Positions 33,519 to 42,405 are shown, counted from the first letter of the stretch. The stretch is 64,000 bases of DNA from Streptomyces griseocarneus (GCF_014655595.1 NZ_BNBL01000001.1:219284-283283); one strand, 5' to 3'. The notes: a model not told the origin generated them from the letters alone. Program-made: numbers and translations.

Positions 33519-34796
33519 ATGGCCCAGGAACCCACGCTGGTGGCCGGCATGGAACTGGTCGGAGAGTTCGAGGGCTCCGGCTACCGGGAGCCACCCCAGC
33601 TGGTCTGCCGCCCCGACGGCCAGATCGTCCGGCTCCCCGCCCTGCTCTACCAGGTCGTACGGGCGCTGGACGCCCCTCGCCGTTCCGGACGGGAACCCGT
33701 CATGACGGAGGTGGCCGGCGAACTCCGCCGCGAGACCGGCCGGGAGTTCACCTCGGAACACGTCGCCTTCCTGCTCGACAAGAAGCTCGCCCCCCTCGGC
33801 ATCACCACCTACAGCGACGGCACGCCCCCGCCCCCCACGCCCAAGAGCGACCCGTTCCTCGCCTTCCGGTTCCGGCTGGCGGTGCTGCCGGAGCGCGTCA
33901 CCTGGTTCCTCTCCGGCCTCTTCGCCTGGCTCTTCAGCCCGCTGCTCGTCGCGGGCCTCCTCGGCGCGTTCGTCGCCGGCGAGGCATGGCTGTGGACGAC
34001 CCAGGACACCGGAGCGGCGCTGCAGACCGTGCTCTCCTCCCCGGCCAGCGTGCTGCTCGTCGTCGCCCTGGCCATCGCCTCCTGCGTATTCCACGAAATG
34101 GGCCACGGCGCGGCCTGCCGCTACGGAGGCGTACGACCCGGCGCGATGGGCTGCGGAATCTATCTGGTGTGGCCCGCCTTCTACACCGACATCACCAATT
34201 CGTACCGGCTGGGCCGCGCGGGGCGCATCCGCGCCGATCTGGGCGGCGTCTACTTCAACGCCCTCTTCGTCCTGGGCCTGCTCGCCCTGTACGCCTCGAC
34301 CGGAAACCCGCTTCTGCTGGTGGCGATCCTCTCCGTCCACCTCGAAATGATTCAGCAGCTTCTTCCCACGCTGCGATTCGACGGCTACTACATCGTCGCC
34401 GACCTCATCGGCATTCCCGACCTCTTCAAATACATCGCCCCGATTCTGAAGCGGGTCGTGCTTCGCCGTCCGGCCGACGAGCGGCTTGCGGCTCTCAAAC
34501 GATGGCCGCAGATCGTCGTCGCGGTGTGGGTGCTGTTCCTGATCCCGGCGCTCTCCCTGCAGCTGGGCATCCTGCTCGTCAACCTGCCGCAGCTGCTCCA
34601 GGCGGACTGGGAGCGGATCACCCTGCTCATCGCGAACGCCGGCACATCCGGCAACGTGGCCCTCGGCATGCTCTCGGCCTGCCTCCAGTCCCTGCTGCTC
34701 GTACTCCCGCTCGCCGGCCTGACCCTGGCCCTCGCCCGCCCGGTACGGTCCCTCATCCGCCGTGCGGGGCGACGCGGTACGTCGCCTAGCGCTTGA
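33519..34796 (+). CDS. Membrane zinc metalloprotease (M50/S2P-like) with PqqD/RRE-like N-terminus
   Basis: This 425-residue protein has an N-terminal soluble domain (about residues 10-95: GSGYREPPQLVCRPDGQIV, LPALLYQVVRALD, HVAFLLDKKLAPLGI). That domain resembles the PqqD/RRE winged helix that binds leader peptides in RiPP pathways. Several membrane helices follow (about 128-153, 176-198, 243-282, 335-360 and 385-410). The zinc motif HEMGH is at 192-196 inside a helix, and LRFDGYYIVADL with D288 fits the third metal ligand of intramembrane proteases. It is placed to cut the two small proteins encoded just before it. ATG 33519 has CGGAGAG; 33501 is an alternative. Its stop overlaps the convergent DUF397 gene. 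Confidence 0.85.
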   Translation: MAQEPTLVAGMELVGEFEGSGYREPPQLVCRPDGQIVRLPALLYQVVRALDAPRRSGREPVMTEVAGELRRETGREFTSEHVAFLLDKKLAPLGITTYSDGTPPPPTPKSDPFLAFRFRLAVLPERVTWFLSGLFAWLFSPLLVAGLLGAFVAGEAWLWTTQDTGAALQTVLSSPASVLLVVALAIASCVFHEMGHGAACRYGGVRPGAMGCGIYLVWPAFYTDITNSYRLGRAGRIRADLGGVYFNALFVLGLLALYASTGNPLLLVAILSVHLEMIQQLLPTLRFDGYYIVADLIGIPDLFKYIAPILKRVVLRRPADERLAALKRWPQIVVAVWVLFLIPALSLQLGILLVNLPQLLQADWERITLLIANAGTSGNVALGMLSACLQSLLLVLPLAGLTLALARPVRSLIRRAGRRGTSPSA

Positions 34797-34986
34797 GGGT
34801 TCGGACGAAGACCGCCCAGGCGGTGGCCGGGAAGACGAGCGTCGTCCCCTGCGGTGCGGTCTTGGTGTCGCGGACGGGGACGATGCCGGGGAGGTTGTCG
34901 GCAATCTCGACACAGTTGCCGCCGTCTCCATTGGTATACGACGACGTGCGCCACTTGGCCGCGCTTAAGTCAATTGTGGTATTCAT
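34786..34986 (-). CDS. DUF397 domain protein
   Basis: A 66-residue DUF397 protein, recognised from AAKWRTSSYTNGDGGNCVEIAD (residues about 9-30, read around GGNCVE), VPVRDTK and FPATAWAVFVRTLK at the end. DUF397 proteins are paired with XRE-DUF5753 regulators in actinomycetes (the WhiJ/Scr1-Scr2 type), where the small protein is thought to oppose or tune the regulator. Its ATG at 34986 overlaps the end of the XRE gene by 17 bp, so the pair is co-translated. It shares 11 bp with the end of the convergent protease gene. Confidence 0.92.
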   Translation of the reverse strand: MNTTIDLSAAKWRTSSYTNGDGGNCVEIADNLPGIVPVRDTKTAPQGTTLVFPATAWAVFVRTLKR

Positions 34987-35815
34987 GAGTTGTCCATTCC
35001 TCAGCCGCCGACCCGATCAGGCCCAAGGAGGCCTCAGGCGACAGCGCCGTGGCCCTGGCCAGATCGTATGCCGATTGAAACTGGGCGACCAGGGCCGGGT
35101 CTTCGATGAGTTGGCCGCTGTACGCACTTTCGGTGTAGACGACGGGTGGCGCGTCGCTGAACTCCATCAGTGAAACCATGGTGTTCATGAACGGATGCGG
35201 TCCGGCGGCGAATGGCAGCACTTGCAGTACGACGTTGGGACGGTTCTGCACCGTCTCGACGAGATAGGTGAGCTGTTCGCGCATGGTGGCAGGACTGCCG
35301 ACAGTTACGCGAAGCGCCGATTCGTGAATGATGGTCCAGTCCACGGGCGCGGTAGGGCCGTCGAGCAGCTGTGCTCGCTCCAATCGGGCGCTGACGAGTT
35401 GTTCCACCACCTGTTGGCCGGCGAACCGCCGCGATGCCCGGGTCAGCGCCCGTGCGTATGCCTCTGTCTGCAGCAGTCCTGGGATGAACATCGGCGAACA
35501 CTCGCTGATCGTCCTCGCCTGTCGCTCGAGCTCCGCCGCGTCCGCGAAGTAGTCGGCGACCTTCGTGGTGCGAGCCAGCCGGCACAGCCGCTGGAGGTGC
35601 TTGCCGCTCCCCAGCACGTCGTCGAGCAGCTCGGACACCTCCGGCTGGGGCCGTCTGATCGCCGCCTCGAATTGACCGATGTACGAGCCGGAGCAAAAGA
35701 CGCGCTGACCGAGCTGTTCCTGTGTGAGACCGGCCTCCTCGCGCAAGCGACGTAGCTCCGAGCCGTAGAACGCTCGAGCGTCGGCGTACGGGTCCGTGTT
35801 CCTGTGCTGGGTCAC
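34970..35815 (-). CDS. XRE-DUF5753 (Scr1-type) transcriptional regulator
   Basis: An intact 281-residue regulator: HTH at about 18-70 (FYGSELRRLREEAGLTQEQL, FCSGSYIGQFEAAIRRPQ), then a DUF5753 domain with CSPMFIPGLLQTEAYARALT (about 115-134), VDWTIIHESALRVTVG, VLQVLPFAAGPHPFM and FSDAPPVVYTESAYSGQL. I choose GTG 35815 (MTQHRNTDPYADARAF); the open frame continues upstream to 36088 through the divergent gene. It makes an operon with the DUF397 gene. Function in development or stress signalling is inferred from the family only. Confidence 0.92.
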   Translation of the reverse strand: MTQHRNTDPYADARAFYGSELRRLREEAGLTQEQLGQRVFCSGSYIGQFEAAIRRPQPEVSELLDDVLGSGKHLQRLCRLARTTKVADYFADAAELERQARTISECSPMFIPGLLQTEAYARALTRASRRFAGQQVVEQLVSARLERAQLLDGPTAPVDWTIIHESALRVTVGSPATMREQLTYLVETVQNRPNVVLQVLPFAAGPHPFMNTMVSLMEFSDAPPVVYTESAYSGQLIEDPALVAQFQSAYDLARATALSPEASLGLIGSAAEEWTTHEYHN

Positions 35816-35860
35816 CGTGCCAGCGTAGCCCTCGCCGTCACGCAATTCCCTCGGATCGCT

Positions 35861-35866
35861 TAGTAT
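35861..35866 (+). promoter_or_regulatory. -10 box of the serine hydrolase gene
   Basis: TAGTAT lies 30 bp before the GTG, in the 80-bp divergent gap with the XRE regulator. A weak -35 (GTCACG, 35837-35842) is 18 bp upstream of it. Confidence 0.5.
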
Positions 35867-35895
35867 CGCGAACAGTCGAACTCCTGGGGGAATAA

Positions 35896-37053
35896 GTGAA
35901 ATTGAGGCTCCGGTCCTTCGCGGCAATGGCCGCGCTCGCCATCGCGCTGACCGTCCAACCCGCGACCGCGGCCCCGGCCGCGCCAGCCGGCGAACTGGAC
36001 GCCCACGCCCTGCAGTCGGCGCTCGACAAGCTGACCGCGGCCGGCGCTCCCGCCGCGCTTGCCGAGGTGCGGGTGGGGGACAAGACATGGTCGGGGGCCA
36101 GTGGGGTGCGGGACACGCGTACCAAGCGTCCCGCCCGGCCCGGTGACCGCTACCGCATCGCCAGCGTGACCAAGTCGATGGTTGCGACCGTCGTCATGCA
36201 ACTCGTCGACGAGGGGCGGCTGAAGCTCGACGATCCGGTGGCGAAGCGCGTGCCGGGCCTTCTGCCGTACAAGGAAACGATCACGCTGCGGCAGCTGCTC
36301 AACCACACCAGTGGTGTGCCGAATTACTTCGACCAGCTGTATTCGGGGACGGGCGACAAAGAGCTCGAGGAGATGGAGCGGAACCGCTTCCGCTATTTCC
36401 CGTCGCGCGATCTGATAAAGATGGCGGCCGGAAAGCCGCTGGTGTCCCCGCCCGGCAAGGAATTCCACTACTCGAACACCAATTACCTGATCCTGGGCCT
36501 GGTGGTGGAGAGGACGACCGGCCGTCCGCTCGCGACCGAACTGGAGAAGCGGGTGTTCCGGCCGGCGGGCATGAAGGACACCTCGTACCCCGTCGTGAAT
36601 CCGTATCTCACCGGTCCGCACGTCAACGGGTACCACCTGGTCGAGGGCCGGCCGCTGCGGGACGTCACGGACTACACCCCGTCGGTGTGGGGCGCCGCGG
36701 CGGGCGCGGTGTCGACCAACGCGGACCTCAACCGGTTCTTCCGGGCCCTGTCCGACGGCACGCTGCTCTCTCCGGCGCGGTGGGCGGAGATGCGGGAGTT
36801 CACGGTGGCGCCGTACGCGCTGGGGGTGGTGCCCGGGGGTGATCTGTGCCCGGCGCGTCCCGGGGAGTACCTGTGGGGGAACACGGGCAACGGGTTCGGC
36901 TACCGGACGATGACGTTCAGTTCTCCGGACGGCCGGCGTCAGCTGAGCTTCAGCTGGACGCTGTCGGTGTCCGAGGTGGACGGCCCGCCCGCCGTGAGCA
37001 AGGCGGTGAACGACCTGGTGATGGCCGCCGTGGGCGCCACCTGTCCCTCGTAG
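35896..37053 (+). CDS. Secreted serine hydrolase (class C beta-lactamase/DD-peptidase family)
   Basis: A 385-residue exported protein. The signal peptide is KLRLRSFAAMAALAIALTV with an AxA site near residue 26. The penicillin-binding fold shows S90-V-T-K93 as the nucleophile tetrad, LNHTSGVPNYF, HYSNTNYLIL with the YSN motif and GNTGNGFGY as the third (KTG-like) box. Close relatives are D-Ala-D-Ala carboxypeptidases and esterases rather than true beta-lactamases. The GTG at 35896 follows GGGGGAAT. A -10 box TAGTAT at 35861-35866 lies about 30 bp upstream. It ends at a shared bidirectional terminator. Confidence 0.92.
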   Translation: MKLRLRSFAAMAALAIALTVQPATAAPAAPAGELDAHALQSALDKLTAAGAPAALAEVRVGDKTWSGASGVRDTRTKRPARPGDRYRIASVTKSMVATVVMQLVDEGRLKLDDPVAKRVPGLLPYKETITLRQLLNHTSGVPNYFDQLYSGTGDKELEEMERNRFRYFPSRDLIKMAAGKPLVSPPGKEFHYSNTNYLILGLVVERTTGRPLATELEKRVFRPAGMKDTSYPVVNPYLTGPHVNGYHLVEGRPLRDVTDYTPSVWGAAAGAVSTNADLNRFFRALSDGTLLSPARWAEMREFTVAPYALGVVPGGDLCPARPGEYLWGNTGNGFGYRTMTFSSPDGRRQLSFSWTLSVSEVDGPPAVSKAVNDLVMAAVGATCPS

Positions 37054-37066
37054 CGAGGATGCGAGA

Positions 37067-37100
37067 AGGGCCGCACCCCCCGACCGGGGGGTGCGGCCCT
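37067..37100. terminator. Bidirectional terminator
   Basis: AGGGCCGCACCCCCC (37067-37081) pairs perfectly with GGGGGGTGCGGCCCT (37086-37100) around GACC, between convergent genes. Confidence 0.88.
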
Positions 37101-37110
37101 CGCGTCATGC

Positions 37111-38076
37111 TCAGAACATCCAGCGGTACTGGTTCCAGCCGGAGTTGCCGATCTTCACGCGGGACTTGAAGGGCGACGAGGCGTCGCCCGTGCCCTTGTA
37201 GAGCCACAGCGAGCCGTCGCCGTTGCGGGCGATCATGTCGGAGCGGCCGTCGAGGTCGACGTCACCGGTGGCGACCAGCTCGTTGAACTGGTTCCAGCCG
37301 GGGCCGATCTTCGTGCGGGCCTCGAACGGCTTGGTGGAGTCGCCGGTGCCCTTGTAGAGCCACAGCGCGCCGTCCTTGTCGCGGGCGACGATGTCGGTCT
37401 TGCCGTCACCGGTCAGGTCACCGCGGCCGGTGATCTCGGTGAACTGGCCCCAGCCCGGGCCGACCTTCTTGCGGCCGGACAGCGAGCCGTCGGCGTTGGC
37501 CACGTAGAGGAACAGCACGCCGGAGCGGTCGCGGACCAGGATGTCCGACTGCTTCGAGCCGCCCAGGTTGCCGGGGGAGAAGAACGAGTCGTACTGGCCC
37601 CAGTCGTCGGCGACGCGCTTTCCGGCGCCGCCGTCGGAGTACCAGACCTCCTCGGCCTTGCTCAGGACGTACGTGCCGTCGGCGACGCCGTTGCCGTCGT
37701 GGTCGACGTGGGTGGCCGCGCGCATCGAGTCCCAGCCGGTGTCGATCAGCTCGCGGGAGGTCAGGCCGCCCTTGCCGTCGGGGCCGTAGAAGTACAGCTC
37801 GCCGGAGTCGTTGACCGCGCCGAGCGGCATGACCGGGGCCTTGGCGGTGGGGGCGACCACCGCGCGGGGGGCCGCCAGGCCCTTGGCGCCGCTCTGCTGG
37901 GCCGGGGCGGCGGAGACCTTGGCCAGGCCGCGCGCGGCATCGCGGGCGGCGGTGGAGCCCGCCGGGGAGGCCGCCATGGCGGTCCCGGCGGTGGTACCGG
38001 CCAGGGTTGCGGCTATCGCCGCGGTGACGAGACGCGACAGTGCGCGCCCGCGCGAACGGCCGGAAGATCGAGCCAT
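37111..38076 (-). CDS. Secreted VCBS/FG-GAP repeat protein
   Basis: A 321-residue exported protein. The N-terminus ARSSGRSRGRALSRL then VTAAIAATLAGTTAGTAMA is a signal peptide with cleavage near residue 36. The rest is built of beta-propeller-like repeats with Ca-binding loops: DHDGNGVADGTYV, GDLTGDGKTDIVARDKDGAL and GDVDLDGRSDMIARNGDGSL, each followed by LWLYKGTGD. Such proteins are common in the Streptomyces secretome and have no assigned enzyme activity. ATG 38076 has GGAGC 7 bp upstream and is preferred over 38088 and 38139. The 3' end abuts the shared terminator. Confidence 0.88.
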   Translation of the reverse strand: MARSSGRSRGRALSRLVTAAIAATLAGTTAGTAMAASPAGSTAARDAARGLAKVSAAPAQQSGAKGLAAPRAVVAPTAKAPVMPLGAVNDSGELYFYGPDGKGGLTSRELIDTGWDSMRAATHVDHDGNGVADGTYVLSKAEEVWYSDGGAGKRVADDWGQYDSFFSPGNLGGSKQSDILVRDRSGVLFLYVANADGSLSGRKKVGPGWGQFTEITGRGDLTGDGKTDIVARDKDGALWLYKGTGDSTKPFEARTKIGPGWNQFNELVATGDVDLDGRSDMIARNGDGSLWLYKGTGDASSPFKSRVKIGNSGWNQYRWMF

Positions 38077-38210
38077 GTATTGCTCCATCAGTTCGAAAGG
38101 AAATGTCGCGGTACGCCCGGATAAAGCCGGGCGCTCCACGTGATCAGCGCGATCCTTTCACACTACGTTTACAGGTCAACCGCTTTGGGTAGCTTTTATG
38201 ACCCGTACCG

Positions 38211-41200
38211 TCAGGCCCCCTTGCTCCCCAGCAGTTCCACCTCCGCGAGCACGGCCTCGCCGCCGCCCAGCGGCTCCAGCCGGTAGTGGCGGTAGGCGCC
38301 GGGGGAGCGGAGCCGGAAGACGCGGGTCTGCCGGTCCCAGGCGAAGGTCTCGTCCGCGCGGCGGTCGACCTCCTGCCAGGTCTGCCCGTCCGCCGAGCCC
38401 GCCAGCACCCAGCCGCGCGGCGCCTTGGCGCGGTCGGCCGAGGTGAGCGTGTAGGACTCCACCCGGGCCGCGGGGGCGACCTCGAAGCGGGTGGTCGTGA
38501 ACGTCGCCTCCGTGCGGGAGCTGTCGTCGGTCAGGGCCGTGCCGCCCGGCACGGTCATGTCCGCCGGCGGCACCGGCACCTTGTCGTCGCGGGTGACGGA
38601 GGTGGGGCCGGCGTCCTCCGCCGAGCCCCACGACGACGGCCGGGGGCCCATGGTGAACTCCAGCGTGCCGCCCTGCGCCAGCAGGGCGTGCGGGAGGGCG
38701 GTGGAGGTCCAGGGCCGGCCGTTGAGGCGCACGTCCTGGACGTAGACGTTGCGGGCGCCGTTGCCCGGGGCCTTCACGACGAGGTCGCGGCCGTTGTCCA
38801 GGTGGAGGGTGGCCTTGGTGAAGAGCGGGGAGCCGATGGCGTACTCGCCCTGGCCCATCACCAGCGGGTAGAAGCCCAGCGCACCGAAGACGTACCAGGC
38901 CGACATCTCGCCGTTGTCCTCGTCGCCCGGGTAGCCCTGGCCGATCTCGCTGCCGAGGTAGAGCCGCGAGAGGACCTCGCGGACCTTCTCCTGGGTCTTC
39001 CACGGCTGCCCGGCGGCGTCGTAGAGGTAAGCGATGTGGTGCGAAACCTGGTTGCTGTGCCCGTACATGCCCATGCGCACGTCCCGGGCCTCGGTCATCT
39101 CGTGGATGACGCCGCCGTAGGAGCCGGCGAACTTCGCCTCCCCGGTCTCGGGGGTGGTGAAGTAGCCGTCGAGCTTCTTGGCCAGGCCCGTGCGGCCGCC
39201 GTACAGCGCGGCCAGGCCCCGGGTGTCCTGGGGGGCGGTGAAGGCGAAGTTCCAGCCGTTGGTCTCGGTGTAGTCGTGGCCCCACACGCGCGGGTCGTAG
39301 GCGCCGGGCGTAAGCCGCCAGGCGCCGCTCGCGTCCCGGCCCTGGAAGAAGCCGGTCCGGGTGTCGAAGAGCCTGACGTAGTTGCGGGCGCGGCCCAGGA
39401 AGTACTCCGACTCCTCCAGGTAGCGCGCCTTGTGCGTCCGGTCGTACAGCGCCCGGCCCATCCTCGCCAGCCCGAAGTCGTTGAGGTAGCCCTCCAGCGC
39501 CCAGGAGACGCCCTCGCGGGTGGCGGTGCTCGTGTAGCCGAGGAAGACCGAGGTGTCCATGCCCTTGCGGCCGGTGCCGGGGCGCTCGGGCGCGACGGTC
39601 GCGTTCTTCAGCGCGGCCTCGTACGCCGCCTCCGCGTCGAAGGAGACGCCCTTGACGTAGGCGTCGGCGAAGGCGACGTCCGAGCTGGTGCCGGTCATCA
39701 GGTCGGCGTAGCCGGGGGAGGACCAGCGGGAGATCCAGCCGCCGTCCTTGTACTGCTGGACGAAGCCGTCGACGAGCCGTCCGGCCCGCTTGGGGGTGAG
39801 CAGGGCGTAGGCGGGCCAGGTGGTGCGGTAGGTGTCCCAGAAGCCGTTGTTGACGTACACCTCGCCGTCGACGATCTTCGCGCCGGTGGCGGTGGGGGTG
39901 TTCTCGCCCGCGGGCGGGGAGAAGGGGCTGGCGTAGCGGGGGCGCGGGCGGGTGCTGGAGCCGGTGTTCTCGAAGCCGGAATTGGGATACAGGTACAGGC
40001 GGTAGAGGCTGGAGTAGAGCGTCGTGAGCTGGTCGCGGGTGGCGCCCTCGACCTCGACGCGGCCGAGCACGGCGTCCCACGCGGCGCGGGCGCGGTCGTG
40101 GACCCGGGCGAAGGAGGCGCTCGCCGGGATCTCCTGCTCGAGGTTGGCCCGGGCCTGGTCGGTGCCGATGAGGGAGGTCGCCAGGCGCAGCGTGACCGTG
40201 CGGTCCCGGCCGGCGTCGAAGCGCAGGTAGCCGGTGACGCCCTCGCCGTTGCCGGGGCCGTCGCCCTTGAGCTTGCCGCTCGCGGTGACCGGCCGGTCGA
40301 AGACGCCGTAGACGAACAGCCGGCCGGCGCCCGTGGACAGCCCGCTGCGGACGTCGGAGTAGGCGGTGAAGGAGCGGCGGTCGGCGTCGAGGGTCAGCCC
40401 GCCCTGGTTCTTGACGTTGTCCAGGAGGACGGACGCGTTGTCGCCGGGGAAGGTGAAGCGCATCATCGCCGCGTGGTCGGCGGGGGCGATCTCGGCCTTG
40501 AGGCCGTTCTCGAAGGTGACGCCGTAGTAGTGGGGTCTCGCGCTCTCGCGCTCGTGCCTGAAGGGCAGGGCGCGGGCGCCGCGCGCGGCGTCGGGGGTGC
40601 CGGCCGCGGCCGAGGGCATGACCTGGAAGGTCTGCCGGTCGCCCATCCAGGGGCTGGGCTGGTGGCTGGCGGCGAAGGCCTGGACGGAGGGGAGGTTGGC
40701 CGCGTTGTTGGTGGCCGCGTACTGGTAGAGCCAGTCGGTGGAGCCCGCGTTGGTGACCGGGGTCCAGAAGTTGAAGCCGTGCGGGACGGCGGCCGCGGGG
40801 AAGGTGTTGCCCCGGGAGAAGTTGGAGCTGGAGTTGGTGCCGCGCGTGGTCAGGGCCCAGTCCGCCGGGTGGGCAGGGGGCCGCTGCGCCGGGGCCGGGG
40901 CGATGGAGATGTCGTCCACCCAGCCGCGGAACTTCGCCGGGCCCACCGGGGAGTCGTAGGCGATCAGGATCCGCTCGACGGTCTTGCCGGCGGCCACGGC
41001 CCCGATGTCCGCCTCCTTGTTGTTCCACTGGTTGACGTAGAGCGTCTTGGAGGCGGCCTGCCCCTGCGGCGTCAGCTCGGCGCCGTGCTGGTCGACGGCG
41101 CCGAGCCGGCTCAGGTACGTGCCGTCCGTGAAGGCCAGGTCGAGCGAGACGTGGGTCGCGGGGTAGCGGGCGTCGGCCTCGGGCAGCGCGGGGAAGACCT

Positions 41201-42098
41201 TGTACGCCAGCAGGGTGTTCCGGGTGACCTTGGTGTTCACCGCGAAGACCTTGTTGTACGAGTAGCCGCGGCCGGTCGCCTGGTGCATGCCGCCGTAGCG
41301 CAGGGCGTGGGTGCCGGTGAAGCCCGCGCGGTTCTTGGCCGTGGGGGAGCCGGTGGGGCCGCGGTCGATGTGGCTGCGCATGTCGGCGGGCGGCGGGGTG
41401 CCGCCGCCGGCGGTGGCCAGCTGCACCTCGGCGAGCTGGAGGATGGGCTCGCCGCTGTTGCGGGTTATCTCCAGCCGGAACTGCCGGTAGGGGACGGTGC
41501 CGTTGAAGGCGAACTCCCGTGTCTGCAGGCGGCTTTCGAAGCTCTCGTCGTGGCGGTTGTCCAGCACCGTCCAGTTCTTGCCGTCGTCGGAACCCTTGAG
41601 CGTCCAGTCCCTGGGGTCGCGGCCGGGGGCGTCGTTCGCCGAGGTCAGCGCGTACCGTACGGCCTTGACCGGCTCGGACAGCTCGAACTCCAGCCAGGCG
41701 GACCGCTCGAAGTCGAGCCACTTGGTCGCGCTCTCGCCGTCGATCAGGTTCTCCTTCACCTCGCCCGCCTCGGCGTGCTCGCCGCTGGCGCGGACGGTGG
41801 TGACCTTGTCCGTCACATTGCCGGGGATGCCGCTGGTGTCGTCGCCGTCCACCCCGGCGGAAAGCCGCCGTCCGTCGCGGTCGGTCTCGACGGCGTTGCG
41901 CCAGTCGGGCTGCGGCTCGCCCGCCTCGAAGGAGGAGGCGAAGCGCTCGGTCGGGGCCCCCTTGGGCCCTTCGGGTGAGGCCGCCACGCCCAGGGCTCCT
42001 TGCGTGACCTGAGCGGTCGTCATCACTACGGTGGCTGCGAACAGAGCGGTGGGGCGGGCGAGCGTACGCCATCGGAGGTACCCGAGTCTGTGTCGCAT
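38211..42098 (-). CDS. Secreted GH92 alpha-1,2-mannosidase with two F5/8-type domains
   Basis: This 1295-residue exported enzyme cleaves terminal alpha-mannose residues, calcium-dependent in GH92. After a signal sequence (LARPTALFAATVVMTTAQV), residues about 80-230 are a discoidin/CBM32-like domain (SATKWLDFERSAWLEFEL, DWTLKGSDDGKNWTVLD). The catalytic core follows, with WDTYRTTWPAYALLTPKRA near 760 and the hallmark EIGQGYPGDEDNGEMSAWYV near 1055, and a second discoidin domain ends the protein. ATG 42098 has GGAGAGG. It lies just before the divergent ngc importer, so released sugars may feed nearby uptake systems. Its promoter carries two palindromes. Confidence 0.93.
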   Translation of the reverse strand: MRHRLGYLRWRTLARPTALFAATVVMTTAQVTQGALGVAASPEGPKGAPTERFASSFEAGEPQPDWRNAVETDRDGRRLSAGVDGDDTSGIPGNVTDKVTTVRASGEHAEAGEVKENLIDGESATKWLDFERSAWLEFELSEPVKAVRYALTSANDAPGRDPRDWTLKGSDDGKNWTVLDNRHDESFESRLQTREFAFNGTVPYRQFRLEITRNSGEPILQLAEVQLATAGGGTPPPADMRSHIDRGPTGSPTAKNRAGFTGTHALRYGGMHQATGRGYSYNKVFAVNTKVTRNTLLAYKVFPALPEADARYPATHVSLDLAFTDGTYLSRLGAVDQHGAELTPQGQAASKTLYVNQWNNKEADIGAVAAGKTVERILIAYDSPVGPAKFRGWVDDISIAPAPAQRPPAHPADWALTTRGTNSSSNFSRGNTFPAAAVPHGFNFWTPVTNAGSTDWLYQYAATNNAANLPSVQAFAASHQPSPWMGDRQTFQVMPSAAAGTPDAARGARALPFRHERESARPHYYGVTFENGLKAEIAPADHAAMMRFTFPGDNASVLLDNVKNQGGLTLDADRRSFTAYSDVRSGLSTGAGRLFVYGVFDRPVTASGKLKGDGPGNGEGVTGYLRFDAGRDRTVTLRLATSLIGTDQARANLEQEIPASASFARVHDRARAAWDAVLGRVEVEGATRDQLTTLYSSLYRLYLYPNSGFENTGSSTRPRPRYASPFSPPAGENTPTATGAKIVDGEVYVNNGFWDTYRTTWPAYALLTPKRAGRLVDGFVQQYKDGGWISRWSSPGYADLMTGTSSDVAFADAYVKGVSFDAEAAYEAALKNATVAPERPGTGRKGMDTSVFLGYTSTATREGVSWALEGYLNDFGLARMGRALYDRTHKARYLEESEYFLGRARNYVRLFDTRTGFFQGRDASGAWRLTPGAYDPRVWGHDYTETNGWNFAFTAPQDTRGLAALYGGRTGLAKKLDGYFTTPETGEAKFAGSYGGVIHEMTEARDVRMGMYGHSNQVSHHIAYLYDAAGQPWKTQEKVREVLSRLYLGSEIGQGYPGDEDNGEMSAWYVFGALGFYPLVMGQGEYAIGSPLFTKATLHLDNGRDLVVKAPGNGARNVYVQDVRLNGRPWTSTALPHALLAQGGTLEFTMGPRPSSWGSAEDAGPTSVTRDDKVPVPPADMTVPGGTALTDDSSRTEATFTTTRFEVAPAARVESYTLTSADRAKAPRGWVLAGSADGQTWQEVDRRADETFAWDRQTRVFRLRSPGAYRHYRLEPLGGGEAVLAEVELLGSKGA

Positions 42099-42119
42099 CC
42101 CTTGCCTCTCCACAAAGCC

Positions 42120-42131
42120 GACAACGTTGTC
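42120..42131. promoter_or_regulatory. LacI-type palindrome before the GH92 gene
   Basis: GACAACGTTGTC is a perfect 12-bp palindrome with the central CG typical of LacI-family operators. It lies 21 bp before the mannosidase start and downstream of its likely promoter, a roadblock position. No LacI gene is in the window. Confidence 0.6.
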
Positions 42132-42150
42132 ATACAAGCCGCGCAGTGTT

Positions 42151-42180
42151 AAGTAGGGCGTGAGACACCAGTGGTGTCAA
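42151..42180 (-). promoter_or_regulatory. Promoter of the GH92 gene with overlapping palindrome
   Basis: On the minus strand TTGACA (42180-42175) and CTACTT (42156-42151) are 18 bp apart. The palindrome GACACCAgTGGTGTC (42164-42178) covers the -35 and part of the spacer. Confidence 0.6.
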
Positions 42181-42343
42181 GGGTCTCGGCGCTGGTGTCG
42201 CCGGCCGGGCGCACGGGGGTCGCGGGCGGCGCGCCGGGGGGTCGCGGGTGGTGCTCCGCGAGGTCGTGAGCGGTTCGCCACGAGGTCTCAACTCGGGAAA
42301 GACTCACGGTCGAAGCCGCTTTCGATCTTGCCCAGTTGATCGA

Positions 42344-42359
42344 AGTGGACTATACCTGT
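42344..42359. promoter_or_regulatory. DasR-like site overlapping the likely ngcE promoter
   Basis: AGTGGACTATACCTGT matches the DasR site ACTGGTCTAGACCAGT at 11 of 16 positions, with symmetric G/C variants. TTGCCC (42328-42333) and TATACC (42351-42356), 17 bp apart, form a plausible promoter that this site would block. DasR control would fit an N-acetylglucosamine importer. Confidence 0.5.
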
Positions 42360-42405
42360 CGGCGTCCGGGCGGGACTTCGGGCCGCCGCGCGGACTGCGC
42401 ACGTC

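Noticed and set aside
38286..41978. A 1230-codon frame antisense to the GH92 gene
   Set aside because: Composition is a mirror of the real gene; there are no motifs and no ribosome site.
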